A stretch of 5,053 nt of DNA from CAYWTX01 sp964461295. Its GTDB lineage: Bacteria > Planctomycetota > Phycisphaerae > SM23-33. The translations under genes and the position numbers were made by a program. Location: assembly GCA_964461295.1 (NCBI GenBank), contig CAYWTX010000106.1:1-5053 (forward strand), given 5' to 3'. This document shows, one piece after another, positions 1 to 5,053 of this stretch; the first letter of the stretch is position 1, and the number at the start of each line of letters is the position of its first letter. The notes below the pieces were generated by a model that was not told the origin of the DNA, did not search any database, and saw only the letters and a list, made by a program, of their open reading frames with translations.

Positions 1-1226
1 TCCATGTCGTTGATTTCTTTGTACGACTTCTGCCATTCCAGCTCGCTCGCGAATCCCTCGACGCGCTCCACCAGCACGCGGCCGTACCAGGACCTGTCGA
101 AGATGGTGACGTGTCCCGCCTTCGGCATGTTGATCCAGAAGCGCCAGAGGTAATGGTGCTCGCGCTCGATATCGTTCGGTGCCGCCACGGGCACCACGTC
201 GTAGCCGCGCGGGTCCATGTTCGCGGTGAGCCGCTTGATGTTCCCTCCCTTGCCGGCCGCGTCCCATCCCTCGTACAAGATCACCACCGGAACCCGGCGC
301 AGGTGGATCTCGTGCTCCAGTTCGCGAATGCAGTCCTGGGCGCTCTTCAGCTTCTTCTGGTACTCCTTGCGATCCATCGTCAGCGAAAGATCCACGTGAT
401 CGAGAATCGATGAATCCAGGTCCACTCGATCTCCACCGGAATCCCTTCCTCCGCTTGCGGTCCGCGAAGCCTTTCCCGCGGCCCTCTTCCCCACCTGGGA
501 TGCGTTCGACTCCTCCGACCGCTCCACCGCGCCTTGGAGCGCCTCGATCACCGTGCCGAAGATCTTCAGCGTCGCGAACCGCTGGTCCTCCGCCTCCACC
601 ACCGTCCACGGCCCGTTCTCGCTGTCCGTCTCGGCCAGCATGTCGTCGGCGGCCAAGAGATACCTGTCGTACAACCGCTGGCTGCGGAGGTCGGCCCGCG
701 TGACGCGCCAGGCGGTGGACTTGCTGTCCCGGAGCTTCCGCAGCCGCCGCCTCTGCTCATCCTTGGAGATGTGCAGAAACAGCTTGATGATCACGTTGCC
801 GTCCTCGGCGAGTTGCCGCTCGAAGTTGCGAATGTCCTCGAAGGCCTGTTGCAGGGCCTTGCCCTTCACCGGCCCCTCCACCCGCTCGGCCAGCACGCGC
901 CGATACCAACTGCGGTCGAAGATGGCGATCCGCCCGCGCGCCGGCGTGTGCCGCCAGAACCGCCACAGGAATGGCCGCAAGAACTCCTCCTCGTTCGGCG
1001 CGTGCGTGCTGCGAACGTTGAAGCCGCGCGGGTCCAGCGGCAGGATCAGCTCATTGATCAGCGTGCCCTTCCCGGCCGCGTTCCACCCCTCGAACACGAT
1101 GACGACGGGGATGTCGAGTTCCTTGGCCCGCCGCTGGAGAGCGGCGAGCCTGAGGTCCAGTTCGCCCTTGACGGCCTTGTACTCGCCCTTGCCCACGCGG
1201 CGTGACAGGTCGATGTTCTCAAGCAT
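1..1226 (-). CDS. Two-domain PPK2 class II, polyphosphate:AMP phosphotransferase-like (C-terminus cut by window edge)
   Basis: Translating the minus strand from the ATG at 1226-1224 gives 408 codons without a stop before the left edge. PPK2 enzymes move phosphate between polyphosphate and nucleotides; two-domain class II members phosphorylate AMP to ADP in the cytoplasm. Domain 1 (residues ~1-230) has a Walker A-like EGWNAAGKG (46-54, Lys53), DRSWYRRVL (Asp104, Arg105) and the family stretch IIKLFLHISKDEQ. A Ser/Gly/Ala-rich linker (~235-270) leads to domain 2, with EGWDAAGKG (Asp322, Lys326) and DRSWYGRVLVERVEGF (Asp377, Arg378), a match to class II enzymes. About 90 residues, including the second lid region, should lie outside the window if the total is near 500. 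The start MLENIDLSRR fits the family, and a weak GGAAAGG (plus-strand 1237-1243) lies 10 nt upstream. Domain 1 has Asn49 where domain 2 has Asp322. The family call is firm; the AMP preference is inferred from architecture. Confidence 0.93.
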   Translation of the reverse strand, partial: MLENIDLSRRVGKGEYKAVKGELDLRLAALQRRAKELDIPVVIVFEGWNAAGKGTLINELILPLDPRGFNVRSTHAPNEEEFLRPFLWRFWRHTPARGRIAIFDRSWYRRVLAERVEGPVKGKALQQAFEDIRNFERQLAEDGNVIIKLFLHISKDEQRRRLRKLRDSKSTAWRVTRADLRSQRLYDRYLLAADDMLAETDSENGPWTVVEAEDQRFATLKIFGTVIEALQGAVERSEESNASQVGKRAAGKASRTASGGRDSGGDRVDLDSSILDHVDLSLTMDRKEYQKKLKSAQDCIRELEHEIHLRRVPVVILYEGWDAAGKGGNIKRLTANMDPRGYDVVPVAAPNDIEREHHYLWRFWINMPKAGHVTIFDRSWYGRVLVERVEGFASELEWQKSYKEINDM

Positions 1227-1400
1227 GGTCGGCGCGCCTTTCCGCCCCCCACGTGCGGCGAAAGCGCCGCTCCGTTGGTATCGGCAAGACAGGCCTGCCC
1301 ACTTCAGCTGGCAGGTCGCAGGCGGCCGTTCACCGATGCGCGGAGAGCGGATCGGCGGTTTCCGGGCCGGCAGCAAGTCGCGACGGCGGCGACGGCGGCG
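1227..1400. other. Spacer between oxidoreductase stop and PPK2 start, with small inverted repeats
   Basis: This noncoding stretch of 174 nt probably holds the 3' end of the oxidoreductase transcript and the PPK2 leader. It contains a perfect 6-bp stem GCGGCG/CGCCGC with a 4-nt loop (1255-1270) about 28 nt upstream of the PPK2 start, and a 6-bp stem cctgcc/ggcagg with a 10-nt loop (1294-1315). Neither is followed by a T-run on the minus strand, so they do not look like intrinsic terminators. Next to the oxidoreductase stop is a perfect 9-bp tandem duplication, gacggcggc twice (1382-1399). I see no convincing -35/-10 promoter; promoters in such GC-rich DNA are hard to recognise by eye. Confidence 0.5.
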
Positions 1401-2516
1401 TCAGACTCTCACTTCCCTGCCGGAGGCCTGGCTGCGGTAGAGCCCGTCGAGGATGCGGATGACGTTGAGGCTCTGCTCGGCGGGGACGGGCGAGGGCTTT
1501 CCGGTCAGGACGGCGTCGGCGAAGGCGGCGATCTCGTTGGCGTGTCCGCCGATCTTGTCATCGGCGAATTTCAACTGGGTGTCGGTGACCGAACCCGCGG
1601 ATTCGCCGTGGATGGTCAGTTCCGGCCACTCGGCGCCGGCGTCGGTTCCCATGAGCGTGATCTTGGTGAGTTCGGGTTCCCTGATGTTGGTCAGCCAGGA
1701 GCACTCCAGGGTGAGGGCCCCGCCGTTCTTGAAGCGGATGAAGCCGGCGGCGAAATCCTCCACGGTGATCTTGGAGCGGTCCCACTCCCCCCACCAGCCG
1801 CGGATGTCCTTGCGCTTGGCGAGCTTCTGGAGAGTGACCGCGCTGACGGCGACGGGTTCGGGGTAGTTCATGAAATGCAGGGCGAGGTCGAGGATGTGCA
1901 CGCCGATGTCGATCGTCGGCCCGCCGCCGGAGATGTTCTTGTCGATGAAGCCGATCCGCGCCGGGAGGTACCGGCGGCGGAGAAACTGGGCGCGGGCGTA
2001 GTAGATGTCGCCAAGCACGCCGGAACGAAGGTAGTCCTTGAGGTGGACGCTGTTGTTCTCGAAACGCATGTGCTGGGCGGTCATCAGAATCCTGTTCCTG
2101 GCCTTCTTACGCGCCGCGATCATCTTGCGGACCAGGGCCGGCTTGGTCGTCAGGGGCTTCTCGCACAGAACGTGCAGGCCATGGTTGAGCGCTTCGATGG
2201 CGACGGGAGCGTGAGCGGCGTTGTTGGCGCAGATGTCGACGGCGTCCAGTTCGATGCCGGCATCGAGCAGGTCCGTGAGGTAGGGAAAGCGCGATTCCTT
2301 CGGCAGGCCGATTTCGTCGCCGCGCTGATGCCGGCGGTCCTCGATCGGGTCGGCGCAGGCAACGATCCGGGCGTTGGGGTTGAGGCGCTTCCAGCCGTTG
2401 ACGTGAACGCCGGAGATGCCGCCGCAGCCGATGAGGCCGACGCGAAGCTTGGGTTTGGCCGACGCGGCGGTCTTGGTGTCGCTGCCCCAAAGGTTGGTGG
2501 TACCCAGTGTGGACAT
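1401..2516 (-). CDS. Gfo/Idh/MocA-family NAD(P)-dependent oxidoreductase
   Basis: A 371-residue protein. Family members oxidise or reduce sugars, inositols or related polyols using NAD(P). The N-terminal Rossmann fold starts with VGLIGCGGISG (residues 26-36), with an acidic Asp56 at the end of beta-2 (VACADP). The family EKP motif is CEKPLTT (118-124, Lys120). The C-terminal alpha/beta domain carries GGGPTIDIGVHILD (197-210); Asp203 and His207 are the positions usually used in substrate binding and catalysis. No twin-arginine or hydrophobic leader is seen, so the protein is probably cytosolic. I chose the start at 2516 because AAGGA lies 8 nt upstream and the Rossmann fold follows after a short polar lead. 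The reading frame also runs back to an ATG at 2591, but that adds 25 basic, low-complexity residues and has a poor ribosome binding site. The substrate cannot be told from sequence. The neighbours, a kinase and a transglutaminase, give no hint of it. Confidence 0.95.
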   Translation of the reverse strand: MSTLGTTNLWGSDTKTAASAKPKLRVGLIGCGGISGVHVNGWKRLNPNARIVACADPIEDRRHQRGDEIGLPKESRFPYLTDLLDAGIELDAVDICANNAAHAPVAIEALNHGLHVLCEKPLTTKPALVRKMIAARKKARNRILMTAQHMRFENNSVHLKDYLRSGVLGDIYYARAQFLRRRYLPARIGFIDKNISGGGPTIDIGVHILDLALHFMNYPEPVAVSAVTLQKLAKRKDIRGWWGEWDRSKITVEDFAAGFIRFKNGGALTLECSWLTNIREPELTKITLMGTDAGAEWPELTIHGESAGSVTDTQLKFADDKIGGHANEIAAFADAVLTGKPSPVPAEQSLNVIRILDGLYRSQASGREVRV

Positions 2517-2524
2517 CGCTCTTT

Positions 2525-2529
2525 TCCTT
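2525..2529 (-). promoter_or_regulatory. Ribosome binding site of the oxidoreductase gene
   Basis: The minus strand reads AAGGAAAAGAGCG immediately before the ATG at 2516, placing AAGGA 8 nt from the start. This decides for the start at 2516 over the in-frame ATG at 2591, which is preceded only by CCAGGCACT. Confidence 0.75.
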
Positions 2530-2622
2530 TCAGCCGGGATCTTCCGCTTGCGCTTTGGCCGACAACCGGCGCCAGCCACCTCGCCTAACATAGTGCCTGG
2601 AACCCGCCGCGTCGAGAGGTTT

Positions 2623-2660
2623 CGCGGCTCGGCCGCGTGTGTGCGAGCGTGCGCCTCGCA
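2623..2660 (-). terminator. Two consecutive hairpins after the transglutaminase stop (possible transcript end)
   Basis: Just past the stop of the transglutaminase gene the minus strand can form two perfect stems in a row. The first (2642-2660) is TGCGAG/CTCGCA with a 7-nt loop. The second (2623-2637) is CGCGGC/GCCGCG with a 3-nt loop. The bases that follow on the minus strand are AAACCTCT, not a T-run, so this is not a classical intrinsic terminator. It may protect the 3' end, help factor-dependent termination, or be chance pairing in GC-rich DNA. The rest of the 148-nt spacer (2517-2664) shows only the oxidoreductase leader. Confidence 0.3.
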
Positions 2661-2664
2661 GTCT

Positions 2665-4845
2665 TCAGCCTGGAGGCCTGAGGCCCCCCTTCCGCATCCT
2701 GCGCACCGCCGTCCGGGCCGCGAGAAGCTCCGCCTTGCCGGCCTCCGCGCCCCCCCAACGCATGCGGTAATACAGGTCGCACAAGCCCGCCAGCTCCTCC
2801 GTCGGCAAGGCCAGCCGCTCGGCCGCCAGGACCGTCACCTCGCGGAACGTGTCGCTGGGCAGCACGCGCACGCCGCGCCGCTTCACGACCTTGAGCAGGT
2901 CTCCCACGAACGCGGGCCGCAACGCCCGCCGCCGGCGGGCGGCGGGTCCGGCTCCTCGCCCCGCCCCGCGCCTCCCCCACAGCACCACCCCCACTACCAC
3001 GACGGTCGCGCTCGCCGCGCCCAGCACCGCCCAGGCCAGCGGGCCGCTCACCCGCCCGTGCCGCACCAGGTCACGCAAAGCCGCCGCCGTTTCGCCCGCC
3101 GTGTCCTTCACCGCCTGCCACGCCGACGCCAGCAGGCCCTGCGCCCGCCCGGTCAGCTCGCGCCGCGCCTCGTCGTCGTAGCCGATCACCCGGTCGTACC
3201 ACTTGAACTCCAGGTCGCGATACCACTGCGTCATCCGCATCAGCCAGGTGCCCCGGTGCGCCGCCGCCATCGACGCCGCCGGCGTCGCGTCGATCGTCGT
3301 CCACGGCCCGCCCGACGGGGCCACCTCCGTCCACGCGTGCGCGGCGCGCTCGGGAACGAAATACCGCCCCTGCGGGTCGGCCGCGTCGACGCGGAAACCC
3401 GTCGCCAGCCGCGCACGCACGTTCAGCGATTGGCACATCACCGTCAGCGCCGACGCGAAATACTCGCAGTGCCCGCGCCGCAGGTGGAACAGAAAGTCCT
3501 CCACGCCGTCGCGACCGCTGTCGGCCAGCGACAGGTCCAGCGAGTACTCGTAGTCGTCGGCCAGCCTGGCGGCCAGGCGACGGGCGATGGCCAGGTCCAG
3601 TTCGCCTCGCGCGCGATCGTCGTCGCCGGCGGCCTGGCGGCGATCCAGCAACTCGCCGCACCACTGCCGGGCGAGCTGCACCACCGCCGGCGGCACGGGC
3701 GGCTCGGGCGGAACGTCGCCCGACTCGTCCGCGTCGTGAAGGTAATCCCGCTCCACGTCGTCCAGGGCGCGCGCCACCACGCTGGCCGTGTACCGAACCA
3801 TCGGCTCGGAGCCCGGCACGCCTTGCAGCTCGTACTGCAACGCCTCCGTCGGCCTGGCGCTGAACGACGCCAGGTCGCAGCGCATCGCCACGCACGGGTG
3901 CGGGGCGAACGCCGTCGGCAGCAGCGACGGCACCATCGACACCTCCAGCCGCGTCAGGCCCCGCAACAACGACGACGGCGGCGGCCGAGGGGCCCAGCCG
4001 GGCCGGACCGCCCGCGAGGCCGTCCACCGCGACGAGGAGTACTCGTCGAAGACCTTCCCGCGCAGGTACATCGGCCCATTCCACGTCGCCGTCCGCCCGT
4101 CGACGTCCACCGGCCGCACCTGCAGCACCACGCGGTCCGACGTGTAGATCGGTCGCGAGTCGCCAAGACGGACGGTGTCGGCGAAGCCCGTGGTCCGCCT
4201 GCCCGCGTGCGACCGCAGGATGGCGGCGCCCAGCGTGCTTCGCGGCACGATCAGGAACGTCACGACTCCCGCGGCCAGCATGGCCGCCAGAACCGCCGCC
4301 AGGCGCGCCGCCAACGCCCGGCGAGGCCACGGCGAGGCGCCCGGGGCCGCCTCCATCGCCCGCTGAAACGTCAGCACCATCGCCGAGCGGCACAGCGCCG
4401 CCACGTACCCGGCCGCCAGCACCGCGAACCACAACGCCTGGCTGATCAGGCTGGCCGCCACCACCAGCAGCGCCCCCAACACGAGGATCTGCACGTGGTC
4501 GCGCCGCTGTTTGTGCTCGAACAGCTTGCACAACAGGATCACGATCACGTAGTGCCCCAGCGTCAGCAGCAGGTCCTCGCCCGTCATCACGTGCTTGGCC
4601 AGAAGCGCCAGCCCCGCCGCCAGCAGCCCCGCGTTCAGCACCAACCGCCGCACGTACAGCTCGCGGTTCCGCCACGCCGCCGCCAGGTGCAACCCCGCCG
4701 CCACGATCACCAGCGCCACGTAGAACAGGTTCGCCTCGGCCAGGGAGAACGCCAGCCCCGCCAGCATCGTCGCCGCGAACAGCGTCCGCTCCAGGCGACC
4801 GCGCCCGGAGGCGATCTCGTGCGGCGTGTACGAGGCAATCGGCAT
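2665..4845 (-). CDS. TgpA-like membrane transglutaminase (DUF3488 / transglutaminase core / DUF4129)
   Basis: A 726-residue integral membrane protein with the TgpA layout. The N-terminal region (~21-200) is very hydrophobic, with about six helices near 22-38, 40-57, 68-85, 92-109, 117-152 and 180-200. A large extracytoplasmic part follows (~201-595). It contains the transglutaminase-like core with a full triad: Cys460 in RRGHCEYFASA, His503 in AHAWTEV and Asp519 in TTIDATPA. One more membrane helix (~600-624) is followed by a basic linker and a cytoplasmic C-terminal region resembling DUF4129 (LYYRMRWGG). Papain-like transglutaminase folds may cross-link, cleave or amidate proteins; the substrate is unknown. 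Such genes often sit beside MoxR-type AAA ATPase and DUF58 genes, but the 208 nt upstream are noncoding and the window then ends. The start at 4845 is backed by AGGAGG 10 nt upstream. Residues 634-641 (PAARRRRA) are encoded by a palindromic repeat that also occurs in the gene's own leader. Confidence 0.93.
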   Translation of the reverse strand: MPIASYTPHEIASGRGRLERTLFAATMLAGLAFSLAEANLFYVALVIVAAGLHLAAAWRNRELYVRRLVLNAGLLAAGLALLAKHVMTGEDLLLTLGHYVIVILLCKLFEHKQRRDHVQILVLGALLVVAASLISQALWFAVLAAGYVAALCRSAMVLTFQRAMEAAPGASPWPRRALAARLAAVLAAMLAAGVVTFLIVPRSTLGAAILRSHAGRRTTGFADTVRLGDSRPIYTSDRVVLQVRPVDVDGRTATWNGPMYLRGKVFDEYSSSRWTASRAVRPGWAPRPPPSSLLRGLTRLEVSMVPSLLPTAFAPHPCVAMRCDLASFSARPTEALQYELQGVPGSEPMVRYTASVVARALDDVERDYLHDADESGDVPPEPPVPPAVVQLARQWCGELLDRRQAAGDDDRARGELDLAIARRLAARLADDYEYSLDLSLADSGRDGVEDFLFHLRRGHCEYFASALTVMCQSLNVRARLATGFRVDAADPQGRYFVPERAAHAWTEVAPSGGPWTTIDATPAASMAAAHRGTWLMRMTQWYRDLEFKWYDRVIGYDDEARRELTGRAQGLLASAWQAVKDTAGETAAALRDLVRHGRVSGPLAWAVLGAASATVVVVGVVLWGRRGAGRGAGPAARRRRALRPAFVGDLLKVVKRRGVRVLPSDTFREVTVLAAERLALPTEELAGLCDLYYRMRWGGAEAGKAELLAARTAVRRMRKGGLRPPG
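2924..2948. repeat. GC-rich palindromic repeat, copy A (inside the transglutaminase gene)
   Basis: This 25-nt stretch is identical and in the same orientation to 4884-4908. Its core (2926-2947 region) is a perfect 9-bp stem CCCGCCGCC/GGCGGCGGG around a GGCG loop; an alternative 7-bp stem GCCCGCC/GGCGGGC with a 3-nt loop competes with it. On the minus strand it encodes PAARRRRA (residues 634-641) in the linker between the last membrane helix and the C-terminal cytoplasmic domain, a place that should tolerate extra residues. It may be a dispersed palindromic element that entered the reading frame. Convergent low-complexity GC sequence is the alternative. Confidence 0.65.
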
Positions 4846-4855
4846 CAGGAACTGC

Positions 4856-4861
4856 CCTCCT
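4856..4861 (-). promoter_or_regulatory. Strong ribosome binding site of the transglutaminase gene
   Basis: The minus strand carries AGGAGG with 10 nt between it and the ATG at 4845. The spacing is slightly long but within the usual range. It supports 4845 as the start and predicts good translation if the upstream palindrome does not interfere. Confidence 0.8.
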
Positions 4862-4883
4862 GTCCGTGGGCGCTCTCCTGAAT

Positions 4884-4908
4884 GCCCGCCGCCGGCGGGC
4901 GGCGGGTC
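4884..4908. repeat. GC-rich palindromic repeat, copy B (leader of the transglutaminase gene)
   Basis: Identical over 25 nt to 2924-2948, and the two bases aa three positions before it are also shared (4881-4882 and 2921-2922). It can form the same 9-bp CCCGCCGCC/GGCGGCGGG hairpin with a GGCG loop. It lies 22 nt upstream of the ribosome binding site, so a transcript starting further upstream would carry a very stable hairpin in its 5' leader. No T-run follows on either strand, which argues against an intrinsic terminator. Confidence 0.7.
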
Positions 4909-4964
4909 GGAGAATCCCCCGAGCGCACCGAAGAACTAGCGCCATCGGGGCGCCCTTCCCCTCC

Positions 4965-5053
4965 CTCTTCCCTGCTGCCAGCTGCCTGCTGCCTCTTCCC
5001 TGCTGCCTGCTGCCTGCTGCCTCTTCCCTGCTGCCTGCTGCCTGCTGCCTGCT
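4965..5053. repeat. Heptanucleotide tandem array with 28-nt higher-order unit, running off the right edge
   Basis: From 4965 the sequence is an unbroken series of 7-nt units in exact phase, of two types: CTCTTCC and CTGCTGC. They are ordered as a 28-nt block of one CTCTTCC and three CTGCTGC. Three full blocks are seen: 4965-4992 (third heptamer is the variant CAGCTGC), 4993-5020 and 5021-5048. The last partial unit (5049-5053, CTGCT) begins a fourth CTGCTGC in a row, breaking the 28-nt rhythm. The minus strand is purine-rich (GGCAGCA, GGGAAGA). The bases before it (about 4954-4964) are also pyrimidine-rich and may be decayed units. No open reading frame is convincingly associated with it. It lies about 120 nt upstream of the transglutaminase start. 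Confidence 0.9.

Noticed and set aside
534..1440. Plus-strand open frames of 223 and 295 codons opposite the PPK2 gene.
   Set aside because: Both lie antisense to a well-conserved PPK2 domain and give Arg/Ser/Leu-rich sequences without motifs.
1275..2588. A plus-strand open frame of 437 codons opposite the oxidoreductase.
   Set aside because: It is an antisense shadow: low-complexity Gly/Val/Asp/Ala-rich translation and no recognisable fold, opposite a gene with complete Gfo/Idh/MocA motifs.
2517..2591. A longer N-terminus for the oxidoreductase from the ATG at 2591.
   Set aside because: The added 25 residues are basic and unlike the family, no good ribosome binding site precedes 2591, and AAGGA lies well placed before 2516.
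2416..4881. A plus-strand open frame of 821 codons covering the whole transglutaminase gene.
   Set aside because: Its translation is dominated by Arg, Pro, His and Gln with no domain or hydrophobic pattern, while the opposite strand encodes a clear membrane protein with a catalytic triad. It is the open antisense frame expected from strong G/C bias at third positions.
3071..4945. A minus-strand open frame of 624 codons starting at 4945, in another frame of the transglutaminase gene.
   Set aside because: It is Arg/Gly/Ala/Asp-rich with no motifs, overlaps the real gene, and has no ribosome binding site that I can see. Its start of PAARRRRA-like residues is only the repeat at 4884-4908 read in the same phase as the coding copy.
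4939..4964. Stem GCGCC/GGCGC followed by a pyrimidine-rich run as a plus-strand intrinsic terminator.
   Set aside because: The stem is only 5 bp, the following run is mostly C, and no plus-strand gene ends there.
4884..5053. A CRISPR array or integrative attachment site at the right edge.
   Set aside because: The units are contiguous 7-mers without spacers, and there is no integrase or tRNA nearby. It is a simple tandem array.

Overview
The window is very GC-rich and carries three genes, all read from the minus strand with strongly G/C-biased third positions. From right to left, in transcription order, they are a TgpA-like membrane transglutaminase (4845 to 2665), a Gfo/Idh/MocA-family NAD(P)-dependent oxidoreductase (2516 to 1401), and a two-domain family-2 polyphosphate kinase (PPK2 class II, polyphosphate:AMP phosphotransferase-like) that starts at 1226 and runs off the left edge with its C-terminus missing. 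No tRNA, rRNA, CRISPR array, transposase or phage gene was seen.

Layout. 1-1226: PPK2, 408 complete codons visible, with two kinase modules joined by a polar linker. 1227-1400: 174-nt spacer with small inverted repeats and a 9-bp tandem duplication. 1401-2516: oxidoreductase with a clear ribosome binding site. 2517-2664: 148-nt spacer with two hairpins just after the transglutaminase stop. 2665-4845: transglutaminase. 4846-5053: leader of the transglutaminase gene, with a strong ribosome binding site, a 25-nt GC-rich palindromic repeat that also occurs inside the gene, and a heptanucleotide tandem array with 28-nt higher-order periodicity running off the right edge.

The gene content (a PPK2 with DRSWYGRVLVERVEGF-type motifs, an EKP-type Gfo/Idh/MocA dehydrogenase, a TgpA/DUF3488 transglutaminase), high GC and GC-palindromic and heptamer repeats would suit a planctomycete or a similar high-GC, repeat-rich environmental bacterium. 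That is inference from style, not proof. The three genes have no obvious common pathway: polyphosphate/nucleotide metabolism, sugar or polyol oxidation, and envelope-associated transglutaminase/protease-like activity. They are co-directional, but the 148- and 174-nt gaps make a single tight operon uncertain.

No new multi-gene system is evident. The points most worth a second look are the repeat shared by the transglutaminase coding sequence and its own leader, the hierarchical tandem array at the right edge, and the well-preserved motifs in the N-terminal PPK2 domain.
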